Assembly: GCF_019550915.1 (NCBI RefSeq)
Contig: NZ_JAHWCI010000009.1
Coordinates: 186,001 to 250,000, forward strand
From: Mumia sp. zg.B17
GTDB lineage: Bacteria > Actinomycetota > Actinomycetes > Propionibacteriales > Nocardioidaceae
Length of the DNA: 64,000 nucleotides
Direction: 5' to 3'
In this document: positions 52,313-60,111 of the stretch, in pieces
How positions within the stretch are numbered: the first letter of the stretch is position 1
How the letters are laid out: every line of letters starts with the position of its first letter
Made by a program: the position numbers and the translations under genes
The notes under the pieces: generated by a model
What the model was told of the DNA's origin: nothing
Database searches by the model: none
What the model saw: the letters and a program-made list of their open reading frames with translations, nothing else

Positions 52313-52750
52313 GTGACTGATGCAACGGCGTCCATGTCGGAGACCGGCCTCGGCGGAGCCCTCGGCTTCCGCTTCGTGGAGCTCTCCGGTGACCGCGCGA
52401 CCATCGAGTGGACCGTGGGAGCGCAGCACCTCCAGCCGTTCGGGATCGTCCACGGCGGTGTGCACTGTGCGGCCCACGAGAGTGCCGCCAGCATGGGCGC
52501 GCAGGCGTGGCTCCGCGACAGGGGTCTGGTGGTCGGGGTCAACAACAACACCGACTTCCTCCGGCAGGCCCGCGAGGGCGAGACGCTCCGTACGGTCGCG
52601 ACGCCGATCCACCGCGGGCGGACCACCCAGCTGTGGGAGATGAACACGACGAACGCCGAGGGGAAGCTCGTCGCCCGCGGACAGGTCCGTCTCGCCCACA
52701 TCCCGGGGACGCCGCCCGAGGAGTTCCTCGCTCTGCTTGGCGCCGAGTAG
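52313..52750 (+). CDS. Hotdog-fold thioesterase (PaaI-like)
   Basis: A 145-residue acyl-CoA thioesterase-type protein. The hotdog core is QHLQPFGIVHGGVHCAAHESAAS, with the family His-Gly-Gly and an acidic residue downstream. It also contains VVGVNNNTDFLRQAREGETL, typical of the PaaI/MenI branch. It would hydrolyse an aromatic or acyl CoA ester. GTG 52313 has no clear Shine-Dalgarno sequence; the divergent csoR start is 60 bp away. Confidence 0.82.
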   Translation: MTDATASMSETGLGGALGFRFVELSGDRATIEWTVGAQHLQPFGIVHGGVHCAAHESAASMGAQAWLRDRGLVVGVNNNTDFLRQAREGETLRTVATPIHRGRTTQLWEMNTTNAEGKLVARGQVRLAHIPGTPPEEFLALLGAE

Positions 52751-52798
52751 GGCCGAAGCGCGGAATGCGTTCGGCCGTGCCGGGAGGACGACCTAGAC

Positions 52799-52884
52799 TG
52801 GTCCGGTCGCGACTGGCGTTCAGGTGGGTCGACCACCAGGGAGCGACACACCAGCACAGACCGCGGGACCGTACGCCTGGGCCC
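52799..52884 (+). ncRNA. ZTP (pfl-motif) riboswitch upstream of serA
   Basis: The conserved blocks are present in order: GTCGCGACTGGCG (52806-52818), hairpin GGTGG/CCACC (52823-52827 with 52833-52837), AGGGAGCGAC (52838-52847) closing the GTCGC helix, and after a linker CGCCTGGGC (52874-52882). These are the hallmark bases of the ZTP aptamer, which senses the purine intermediate ZMP/ZTP when 10-formyl-tetrahydrofolate is short. Downstream, a hairpin at 52887-52916 with stem CCACC/GGTGG lies just before AGGAGG (52922-52927). There is no U-tract, so control of translation is more likely than of termination. Confidence 0.85.
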
Positions 52885-52937
52885 TGGGTCGACCGCCACC
52901 TCCGGGTGGACCGACCTGACCAGGAGGACTCGTCCCC

Positions 52938-54206
52938 GTGACGACACAGACGCTCTACACCATGACCTCAGACCTTCCCGTGACCACGCCACGGCTCGAG
53001 GACCACGACATCCGTGTCCTCCTGCTGGAGAACATCCACGCCGACGGCGCCGAGTTCCTGCGCGCGCAGGGCTACCAGGTGGAGACGCGCACCGGAGCCC
53101 TCGGCGAGGACGAGCTGATCGAGGCAGTCCAGGGCGTTCACCTCCTCGGCATCCGCTCCACGACGTACGTCACCGAGCGCGTGCTCGCGCAGGCGCCCGA
53201 CCTCCTCTCGGTCGGCGCCTTCTGCATCGGCACCAACCAGATCGACCTCAAGGCGGCGGCGGCCCGCGGGGTGGCCGTCTTCAACGCGCCGTACTCCAAC
53301 ACGCGCTCGGTCGTCGAGCTCGCCATCGGCGAGATCATCTCGCTCGCGCGCCGGCTCAACGAGAAGACCAATGACATGCACGCCGGCATCTGGAACAAGT
53401 CCGCGCAGGGCAGCCACGAGATCCGTGGCCGCAAGCTCGGCATCGTGGGCTACGGCAACATCGGCAGCCAGCTGTCCGTGCTCGCTGAGGCCCTCGGCAT
53501 GCAGGTCTCCTACTACGACGTGGCCGACAAGCTCGCACTCGGCAACGCCAAGCGGTGCGCGACGCTCCACGAGCTGCTCGAGACCGTCGACGTCGTGACG
53601 CTGCACGTCGACGGCCGGCCGGGCAACGCCGGCCTCTTCGGCGCCGCGGAGTTCGCGCGGATGAAGCCGCGCTCGCTCTTCCTCAACCTCTCCCGCGGCA
53701 TCCTCGTCGACACCGTCGCGCTGCGGGCGCACATCGAGTCGGGCCACATCGCCGGTGCCGCCGTCGACGTGTTCCCCGTGGAGCCCAAGAAGCAGGGCGA
53801 GCCGTTCGAGTCCGACCTTCGCGGGCTCCCCAACGTGATCCTCACGCCGCACGTCGGCGGCTCGACGATGGAGGCTCAGCAGGACATCGGCCGCTTCGTC
53901 TCGGGCAAGCTGCACTCCTACCTCGTCGACGGGTCCACCGACCTCTCCCCGAACCTGCCGCACCTCCAGCTGCCGTCGTACGGCGACCACCACCGTCTCG
54001 CGCACATCCACCACAACGTGCCGGGCGTGCTGTCGGCCATCAACGTGGTGCTCGGCGACCACGGCGTCAACATCGACGGTCAGATCCTGGGGACTCGCGG
54101 CGAGATCGGCTACGTGCTCACCGACATCGACAAGCAGCTCGAGCCCGAGACGCTCGCGGCGCTCGGCACGCTGCCCGAGACGATCCGGCTCCGCCAGCTC
54201 ACCTGA
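52938..54206 (+). CDS. serA: D-3-phosphoglycerate dehydrogenase, ACT-domain type
   Basis: A 422-residue enzyme for the first step of serine synthesis. It has a substrate domain, then the NAD-binding domain with GRKLGIVGYGNIGSQL, catalytic Glu in AGAAVDVFPVEP and His in LTPHVGGSTMEAQQ. A C-terminal ACT domain (HNVPGVLSAINVVLGDHGVN) probably senses serine. The length and layout match E. coli SerA rather than the 530-residue mycobacterial form. Serine is the main one-carbon donor, which fits control by the ZTP riboswitch. GTG 52938 follows AGGAGG by ten bases. Confidence 0.93.
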   Translation: MTTQTLYTMTSDLPVTTPRLEDHDIRVLLLENIHADGAEFLRAQGYQVETRTGALGEDELIEAVQGVHLLGIRSTTYVTERVLAQAPDLLSVGAFCIGTNQIDLKAAAARGVAVFNAPYSNTRSVVELAIGEIISLARRLNEKTNDMHAGIWNKSAQGSHEIRGRKLGIVGYGNIGSQLSVLAEALGMQVSYYDVADKLALGNAKRCATLHELLETVDVVTLHVDGRPGNAGLFGAAEFARMKPRSLFLNLSRGILVDTVALRAHIESGHIAGAAVDVFPVEPKKQGEPFESDLRGLPNVILTPHVGGSTMEAQQDIGRFVSGKLHSYLVDGSTDLSPNLPHLQLPSYGDHHRLAHIHHNVPGVLSAINVVLGDHGVNIDGQILGTRGEIGYVLTDIDKQLEPETLAALGTLPETIRLRQLT

Positions 54207-54209
54207 CGC

Positions 54210-54899
54210 TCAGCCGCGCTGGTCGAGCATCTCAGCGAGGGCGCCGGCGAGCCCGGTCGCGTCCTCGAGCATCGGCAGGTGGCCCGTGGCGAGGCTCCGC
54301 TCACGGCGGGTACCGAGCCGGGCAGCGAACCGTCCTTGGAGGCCAGGGGAGAGCTCGCGGTCCTGCGTCGTCGTCACGTACCCGGTCGGCACCCGTAGCG
54401 CGTCGGTCCCGGTCCGCCCGCGGTAGAGGTCGGGCGACTCGGGCACGAACTCGGCGACGATCCGCGCGGCAGTGGGCTCGTCCAGGCCCGCAGCGACGCC
54501 GCGGCGGAGGGCGCCGTCCGGTGGCCGGGTGCCCGCGAGCCGCATCGCGAGGCTCATCAGGTGGCGCTGTGGGAAGGGCATCGAGGAGACGAACGACCCG
54601 CCGGGTGGCGGGACGACGGCGCTGACTCCGATCACGGCGCTGACCCGTGGGTGAGCCCGACGGGCGAGCTCGGTGCCGACGACGCCGCCGGACGAGTGCG
54701 CGACCACGGCAAACCGGTCCCACGGCGCGGAGTCGAGGGCAGCGTCGACGTACGAGGAGAGGCTCGGCGTACGACCGTCGGGCCGGGAGGCGACCGCGGT
54801 CTCGTGGTCGGGGCCGAGTGCTTCGCGCGCCGCGTCCCAGATCCACGCCGGTAGCCCGGCGCCGCTGAGCAGGAGGACAGGTCCACCGGAGTTCGTCAT
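54210..54899 (-). CDS. Alpha/beta hydrolase
   Basis: A 229-residue hydrolase. VLLLSGAGLPAWIWDAA opens the fold; VVAHSSGGVVGTELARR is the nucleophile elbow with Ser; SLATGHLPMLEDATGLA supplies the His near the C-terminus. A GTG at 54902 one codon upstream is an alternative start. It ends three bases before serA (convergent) and is divergent from the WYL regulator gene 49 bp away, which probably controls it. Confidence 0.83.
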   Translation of the reverse strand: MTNSGGPVLLLSGAGLPAWIWDAAREALGPDHETAVASRPDGRTPSLSSYVDAALDSAPWDRFAVVAHSSGGVVGTELARRAHPRVSAVIGVSAVVPPPGGSFVSSMPFPQRHLMSLAMRLAGTRPPDGALRRGVAAGLDEPTAARIVAEFVPESPDLYRGRTGTDALRVPTGYVTTTQDRELSPGLQGRFAARLGTRRERSLATGHLPMLEDATGLAGALAEMLDQRG

Positions 54900-54948
54900 C
54901 ACCCCATCGTCTCGTCAGAACTCGTCACCCTTGTGTCACTCTTTTCTC

Positions 54949-55647
54949 ATGAACCGCACCGATCGGCTCTACGCGATCCGGGAGGAGCTGCGGCGCGCCG
55001 GCGCGCGGGGCCGCACCGCCGAGCAGCTGGCCGCGACGTACGAGGTCAGCGTCCGGACGATCAAGCGGGACGTGTCGGCACTGCAGCAGGGCGGGTTCCC
55101 GATCTGGGCGCGGCTGGGCCGTCACGGGGGCTACGTCGTGGACCCGGACGCGACCCTTCCGCCGTTGAACTTCTCCGAGGCCGAGGTCTCCGGGCTTGCC
55201 GCGGCGATCTCCGCGCATCGGGGCGAGCCGTTCGACACCCAGGCGCGCGCCGCCCTCGCCAAGGTGCTCGACGGGATGGCGCCACCGACCCGCCTCCGTG
55301 CGACCGCTCTCTCCGAGCGGGTGTGGATCGACCGCGCGGACGACACCACCGGCGACGCGCGGTCCCGCCGGGCGGTGGAGGAGGCGCTCCAGGAGAGGCG
55401 CGTGCTCTCGCTGCGTTATCGGGACGGATCGGGGGTCGTCACCGATCGCCGCGTCGATCCGCAGATCCTCGCTTCGACGCGCGGCTCGTGGTACCTCGTG
55501 GCGCACTGCCGCAGGCAGGACGCGCTCCGCTGGTTCCGGCTGGACCGGATCGAGCGTGCGAGGCTCACGGCAGCACGTGCCGTCGACCTCCCGGTCGAGA
55601 GCATCGGAGCCCCGCCGGCGACCGCGGCACCCGTCGCGGACCTGTGA
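54949..55647 (+). CDS. DeoR-type HTH regulator with WYL domain
   Basis: A 232-residue regulator. The N-terminal winged helix is RLYAIREELRRAGARGRTAEQLAATYEVSVRTIKRDV. The WYL sensor domain begins around residue 145 and contains GSWYLVAHCRRQDALRWFRLDRI. Its ligand is unknown; WYL domains often bind nucleic-acid ends or small nucleotides. The likely target is the divergent hydrolase. The 49-bp spacer holds a direct repeat CTCGTCA. Few sequence signals support the start apart from the fold. Confidence 0.87.
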   Translation: MNRTDRLYAIREELRRAGARGRTAEQLAATYEVSVRTIKRDVSALQQGGFPIWARLGRHGGYVVDPDATLPPLNFSEAEVSGLAAAISAHRGEPFDTQARAALAKVLDGMAPPTRLRATALSERVWIDRADDTTGDARSRRAVEEALQERRVLSLRYRDGSGVVTDRRVDPQILASTRGSWYLVAHCRRQDALRWFRLDRIERARLTAARAVDLPVESIGAPPATAAPVADL

Positions 55648-55650
55648 GCG

Positions 55651-56181
55651 TCACTGCGCCATCGCGGCGAGCTTCTCGACCGTCCTGAGGTTGCGCGCCG
55701 TGCCGACGACGCCGGACAGCTTGAGCAGCCGCGGTGCCGTGATCGCACTGCGTGCCACCCCGTCGGCGTAGCGGAGGTGCAGCTCTCGCCCGATCGGTGC
55801 GACGCGGTCGGGCCCGAAGTCGTAGGACTCAAGGGCGCGCACCGCGTCGGCGCTGGGTTCGGAGGCGAGGAACCACACGTGGCAGAGCTTTGGCTCGTGG
55901 ACGTCGTGCGGGTAGGCGTCGCGCGCGGCTCGCAGCTCGGCGGCGGTACGAGGAATGGCGTCCGTCGTGACGCCCATCCGGTCGGCGATCCCCGCCTCGA
56001 GGGATGCGCCGAAGGCTGCTGGGTCGCCCGGCGGCGTGCAGACGAGGTTGCCGCTGTTCACGTACGTCGCCACGTCGAGGGCGCCGAGGTCGCTCGCGAG
56101 CGTACGCAGGTCTGCCATCGGCACCGTGTGGCCACCGACATTGACGGCCCGCAGGAGGTAGGCGACCTTCTGGGACGCCAC
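55651..56181 (-). CDS. DUF1697-family protein
   Basis: A 176-residue protein of unknown function with the DUF1697 pattern: YLLRAVNVGGHTVPMADLRTLASDLG, VATYVNSGNLVC, and a C-terminal SGVVGTARNLRTVEKL. It starts three bases after the Gly/Asp-rich membrane-anchored gene on the same strand, so these two and the small GPGG protein may form one operon. It ends three bases from the convergent WYL gene. Confidence 0.87.
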   Translation of the reverse strand: MASQKVAYLLRAVNVGGHTVPMADLRTLASDLGALDVATYVNSGNLVCTPPGDPAAFGASLEAGIADRMGVTTDAIPRTAAELRAARDAYPHDVHEPKLCHVWFLASEPSADAVRALESYDFGPDRVAPIGRELHLRYADGVARSAITAPRLLKLSGVVGTARNLRTVEKLAAMAQ

Positions 56182-56184
56182 GGC

Positions 56185-57042
56185 CTAGAAGCCGCCGAAG
56201 TCGAACCCGCCGCCGTCTCCGCCGCCGCCCCAGTCGAAGCCGCCACCACCACCGTCGAAGCCGCCGCCGTCACCACCAGCATCGCCGCCGGCGTCACCAC
56301 CAGCGTCGCCGCCAGCATCCCCGCCGCCGTCACCGCCGCCCTCACTGCCGTCGCCGTACTCGGCGGCGGAGAGGCCGGCGTCGCTGGCGAACATGCCGCC
56401 GAGCATCGTGCCCATGAACAGCGCCGGCATGAAGGCGAACGCAGAGAAGTATCCGGCGGCGTACGGCGCGTAGGCCGGACCGGCCTGCCAGTAGGGAAGG
56501 CGCTGCGCGCCGACCATCACCTTGCGGGTGTCGGGCTCGGCGCCCGCCCTGACCCGCTCGGCGTCCAGCGCGCAGGCGGGGACGTCGCGGACGATGCCGT
56601 CGGTGGGGGCGTACTGGACGTCCTCGACCGACAGACCGTGCCGCGGGTCGAAGAAGCAGGGGGAGCGCTTCGCGGGGAGGGGGTCGCCCACCACCCGCGC
56701 CTGGACGCACGCGATGGCGTAGCGCCCGTCTTCCAAGATCTCGGTGACGTGCCGGACATCCTCGGGCTTCTCGAGGGCATCGACGGCCGTCTTTGCCGAC
56801 TCGTACGCATCGAGGGCCCGCTGGTAGTCGGCGTTGGCACCCTCGTCGAGGGGTGTCCCGACCAGATCGGCATCGAGCTTCTGGAGCTCTTCGCCGAGGG
56901 CCGTGACGTCCTCGAACGCGGTCTTACGAACCGCTGAAACCTGGTCAGCGAGCTCGGCGCGCTCTCGCGCAACCGTCTTGCGACGCTCGCTGACCAGGTA
57001 CAGGGCGATCGCGGCGACGACGACGAGGATTACGAGCTCCAT
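56185..57042 (-). CDS. Membrane-anchored protein with Gly/Asp-rich repeat tail
   Basis: A 285-residue protein. Residues 1-20 are a membrane anchor (ELVILVVVAAIALYLV). Residues 22-100 are a helical, coiled-coil-like part. Around residues 128-165 is a conserved-looking box SPCFFDPRHGLSVEDVQYAP plus VPACALDA, with two Cys that may pair or bind metal. A second hydrophobic stretch (YFSAFAFMPALFMGTMLGGMF) follows, then a tail of GGD/AGGD and GGGFD repeats. Similar actinobacterial proteins are of unknown function. The tail may bind calcium or be disordered. Confidence 0.7.
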   Translation of the reverse strand: MELVILVVVAAIALYLVSERRKTVARERAELADQVSAVRKTAFEDVTALGEELQKLDADLVGTPLDEGANADYQRALDAYESAKTAVDALEKPEDVRHVTEILEDGRYAIACVQARVVGDPLPAKRSPCFFDPRHGLSVEDVQYAPTDGIVRDVPACALDAERVRAGAEPDTRKVMVGAQRLPYWQAGPAYAPYAAGYFSAFAFMPALFMGTMLGGMFASDAGLSAAEYGDGSEGGGDGGGDAGGDAGGDAGGDAGGDGGGFDGGGGGFDWGGGGDGGGFDFGGF

Positions 57043-57066
57043 GTCGTCAGCCTACGCGTTCGGAGG

Positions 57067-57210
57067 TTAAGCGAAGAGGCTCACGCCACCCGGGCCAACG
57101 AGCAGGCCCACGATGATGAGGACGACGCCCCACAGGACCTGGCGACGAACCAGTGCAACGATGCCGGCCACGACGAGGATGACGGCAAGGATCCAGAGAA
57201 GGAAAGACAT
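57067..57210 (-). CDS. GPGG-motif small membrane protein
   Basis: A 47-residue protein with two membrane helices (FLLWILAVILVVAGIVALV and VLWGVVLIIVGLLV) joined by RRQ, ending GPGGVSLFA. The GPGG ending defines a conserved actinobacterial family of unknown function. GGAG lies about nine bases before ATG 57210. It is followed 24 bp downstream by the Gly/Asp-rich protein gene on the same strand. Confidence 0.85.
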   Translation of the reverse strand: MSFLLWILAVILVVAGIVALVRRQVLWGVVLIIVGLLVGPGGVSLFA

Positions 57211-57290
57211 GTCTCTCACTCCGTTCTCCCGGGCCGGGGGGCCCCGGGGCTAGGGGGGTGCGACATCGTCGCCGCACGATTGAGAACGCT

Positions 57291-57308
57291 AGCCCCTCCG
57301 TGGGGGCT
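57291..57308 (-). terminator. Hairpin downstream of the L,D-transpeptidase gene
   Basis: AGCCCC (57291-57296) and GGGGCT (57303-57308) pair around a six-base loop, about 40 bp after the stop of the transpeptidase gene. No clear U-run follows on the minus strand. It separates that operon from the GPGG gene. Confidence 0.45.
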
Positions 57309-57349
57309 TGACAGATCGCGGAGGGACTTTTCCTCGAAATCGGGAACTT

Positions 57350-58114
57350 TTAGCGCCCGATCGTTATCAGAGGTACACGATCTGCCCGTAGCCATTTTAG
57401 AACAAAGCGGATGAACGAGGCTGGAGCGGACACGCATCCGGCGGTCGCGCCCGTGCCGTTCGCGTGGAGGAAGATGCCCGACCCGCGATAGCGAACCGCG
57501 TTCGGTGGACGGTTGAAGTCGACGACGATCGACCAGACGTAGGCGCGGCGGTAGTCGCGCAGACGCTCCGAGGCGTTGCGGTTCGAGGCGGGGAGCCACC
57601 ACCTGAAGCCGCCCGCGCTCTTGTTGCGCAGCGTGTTGTAGGCGCGGGAGCGGTTGTCCTGCACCCAGTAGTCCCCCTTGCGGACCTTCCTGTACGGCAG
57701 AGCCGTTCCGCTCGGTCGGGCGCGGAGTCCGAACGCCTCGGTCATCGTGAACGTCCCGAGCGGCGTCGTGCCCGTGGACTGCTTGCGCTTGGTCGCGGCG
57801 ACCAGCCCGCCGTACCCGATGCGTCCGTTGGTGGTGCGCCGCTTGGCGATCCACCGGCCGTCGCGGAGCACCCAGAACGTGACCCGCGCATGGTACGACC
57901 GGGTGCGGTTGACCGTCACCACCTGGCGGGTGCCGGCACGCAGCCGTACGGTCACGCCGTCGAGCCGGACGGTGGAGGCGGCGCGAGACGCCGCCGCCGG
58001 GCTCGCGGCCGAGGACGTCGAGGTGGTCGTGGAGGTCACGGGCGTCGCCGTGGCAGGGATGCCCACGACGAGGGCAGCGGCGCCGAGCAGCGCGAGGAGG
58101 AGTCGTGGCGACAT
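57350..58114 (-). CDS. Secreted L,D-transpeptidase-family protein
   Basis: A 254-residue exported protein. A signal peptide covers about residues 1-24 (LLLALLGAAALVVG then AT-rich cleavage), followed by a Ser/Thr/Ala linker. The catalytic domain has the YkuD-type end motif HANGTGATAGCVSAP with His and nucleophile Cys. The region before it (VTFWVLRDGRWIAKRRT) is of the divergent actinobacterial branch. It would crosslink peptidoglycan or attach proteins. The start overlaps the manA stop by one base (TGATG), so it is coupled to manA. Confidence 0.85.
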   Translation of the reverse strand: MSPRLLLALLGAAALVVGIPATATPVTSTTTSTSSAASPAAASRAASTVRLDGVTVRLRAGTRQVVTVNRTRSYHARVTFWVLRDGRWIAKRRTTNGRIGYGGLVAATKRKQSTGTTPLGTFTMTEAFGLRARPSGTALPYRKVRKGDYWVQDNRSRAYNTLRNKSAGGFRWWLPASNRNASERLRDYRRAYVWSIVVDFNRPPNAVRYRGSGIFLHANGTGATAGCVSAPASFIRFVLKWLRADRVPLITIGR

Positions 58115-59151
58115 CACCCCACGATGCGCTGGCCGAGGGCTTCGCGCCACCCCTCGCCCGGACGCGCCACGAGCACGCGTGCGTCGCCGACCAACCGCCA
58201 CGGCCCGAAGGCGCTCGGCACCACGAGAGACTGCCCGCCGCCGACCGGCACCGACCCTGCGGCGCCCTCGAGGACCCCCGTCCCCGAGAGCACGACGAGC
58301 GCGGCGAAGCCCTCCCGGACCTCCGGGGCGTCGTCCGGCCCGGGGGCGAGCAGGTGCAGCCGGAAGTAGGGGTCGCCCGCCTCCGGGAGGAGGGGGACGG
58401 GCGTCGCAACGCGGTCGTCCAGGTCGTGGTGGACGACGAGCTGCTCGAGCGCCTGACCGCTCAGACCCGCGGTCGAGACGGCTGCCATCGCCTGGTCGAA
58501 GCCCAGGCCGAGGTGGGACTCGTCGCGTGTGGAGGTCGTGATCGACCACTCGAGCAGGATCGAGAAGTCGGTCGGCTCCTGCACCTCGGCGACGAAGACC
58601 CCCTCGCCGATCGCGTGCGGCGTGCCGGCCGGGACGAGGAAGGCGTCGCCGGGACGGACGGGGATGCGGTTGAGCCGGCTCAGCATCCAGTCGCTGTCCT
58701 GGGCATCTCGGCGCTCGGCGAGCTCGTCGGGGTCCACGTCGGCGCTCCACCCGAGATAGACCGCCGCGTCGCCGGTGGCCTCCAGCACGAGCCATGCCTC
58801 GGTCTTGCCGTACGGGCAGTCGAGATGGCGCGCTGCGAAGTCACGATCGGGGTGGACGTGGACGGGGAGCCGCTGGCCGGCGTCGAGCAGCTTGAGCAGG
58901 ATCCCGGTGTCGCCGCCGATGCTGTCGCCGCCGACCCAGGCGGCGGCGTCTGCCTGGACGAGATCGCGGACCAGCGTCCCGTCGGCCGTACGGGCGAGGC
59001 CGACCTCTGACGAGCCGTCGCGCGCCACCGTCGCGCCCACCCACTCCTCCGGGCAACGTTCGACCGGCGGCAGGCCCCGGAGGGCGGCGATGCGCGCACC
59101 GCCCGCGTAGAAATGGTGGACGAGGTTCGGCTGGAGCAGCTGGGGGGTCAC
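58114..59151 (-). CDS. manA: Mannose-6-phosphate isomerase, class I-like
   Basis: A 345-residue cupin-type phosphomannose isomerase. Zinc ligands are visible in LPVHVHPD (two His), KTEAWLVLE (Glu) and PAGTPHAIGEGVFVAEVQE (His). It interconverts mannose-6-phosphate and fructose-6-phosphate, either supplying GDP-mannose for glycans or allowing growth on mannose. GTG 59151 overlaps the stop of the aldo/keto reductase by GTGA. Confidence 0.9.
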   Translation of the reverse strand: MTPQLLQPNLVHHFYAGGARIAALRGLPPVERCPEEWVGATVARDGSSEVGLARTADGTLVRDLVQADAAAWVGGDSIGGDTGILLKLLDAGQRLPVHVHPDRDFAARHLDCPYGKTEAWLVLEATGDAAVYLGWSADVDPDELAERRDAQDSDWMLSRLNRIPVRPGDAFLVPAGTPHAIGEGVFVAEVQEPTDFSILLEWSITTSTRDESHLGLGFDQAMAAVSTAGLSGQALEQLVVHHDLDDRVATPVPLLPEAGDPYFRLHLLAPGPDDAPEVREGFAALVVLSGTGVLEGAAGSVPVGGGQSLVVPSAFGPWRLVGDARVLVARPGEGWREALGQRIVG

Positions 59152-60071
59152 GGCACTGGCTTACCACGTGCCGCAGACCACAACGACCACCACTGGTGAC
59201 GCGTCATCGCCTCTCCGACCGCCTCGGCGTCGGCGCAGGCACGGATGCGGCCGGGGTCGGTCGTGCCGATGACGGCGACGACGTCCGCAGGGTGCTTGAG
59301 GAGCCACCCCAGGACGACGGCCTCCGGCGCGGCCCCGAGCTCGTCGGCGTAGCGGCGGACGAGCGCCGCCGTGGCCTCGTCCTCCGGCCCTCGCGGCCTT
59401 CCCGTGAAGCGCCCCTGGGCCAGCGGCCCGTACGCCTGGACGGTGATGGCGTGGTCGGTGCAGTACTCGAGCGTCCCCGCCACCGGTGCGTACGCCCGCG
59501 CGTCGGGATGGTTGACGAGCACGCCCGCCTCGATGAGGTCGCGGTGGTGCAGACCGAGCTCGACCTGGTCGACCTCGAGCGGCTGATCGACCGCCGAGCG
59601 CAGGTGAGCGATGTGCGACGCGGCCATGTTGGAGACGCCGAAGCCGCGGACCGTGCCCTCGGCCCGCAGCACGTCGAACGCGTCGGCGATCTCCTCCGGT
59701 CGGGCGAGCGGGTCCGGGCGATGCAGGAGCAGGCGGTCGAGCCGATCGATGCCGAGCCGCGCGAGGCTCCCCTCCACCGAGGCGAGGATGTGCTCGCGGG
59801 ACAGGTCGTACGCATTGCCGTTCTCCGCGCCGCCGAGGACGATCCCGCACTTGGTCTGGATCTCGAGCTGGTCCCGCAGGCCAGGGTTGCGGGCGAGGAC
59901 GGTCCCGAACACCGACTCCGCGGATCCGCCGCCGTAGATGTCGGCATGGTCGAAGAGACGGATGCCGATGTCGTACGCCGTGCGGACCGCGGCCTCTGCG
60001 CGGTCGACCTCCTCGTCGGTCGGTGCGGATCCGGCGGACCCGAGTCCCATGCAGCCGTAGGCGAGTCTCAT
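59148..60071 (-). CDS. Aldo/keto reductase
   Basis: A 307-residue NADPH-dependent reductase with the (beta/alpha)8 pattern. The tetrad is recognisable: Asp in FDHADIYGGGSAE with Tyr, Lys in EIQTKCG and His in LLLHRPDPL. Coenzyme binding is by VIGTTDPGRIRACADA near the end. It resembles the YdhF group. ATG 60071 is used; the open frame upstream is shadow. It lies in a run fadH-akr-manA-ldt, all on the same strand. Confidence 0.88.
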   Translation of the reverse strand: MRLAYGCMGLGSAGSAPTDEEVDRAEAAVRTAYDIGIRLFDHADIYGGGSAESVFGTVLARNPGLRDQLEIQTKCGIVLGGAENGNAYDLSREHILASVEGSLARLGIDRLDRLLLHRPDPLARPEEIADAFDVLRAEGTVRGFGVSNMAASHIAHLRSAVDQPLEVDQVELGLHHRDLIEAGVLVNHPDARAYAPVAGTLEYCTDHAITVQAYGPLAQGRFTGRPRGPEDEATAALVRRYADELGAAPEAVVLGWLLKHPADVVAVIGTTDPGRIRACADAEAVGEAMTRHQWWSLWSAARGKPVP

Positions 60072-60111
60072 GCCCTCATCCTGGCCGCTCAGCGCCGCAT
60101 CGGCTCGCGGC

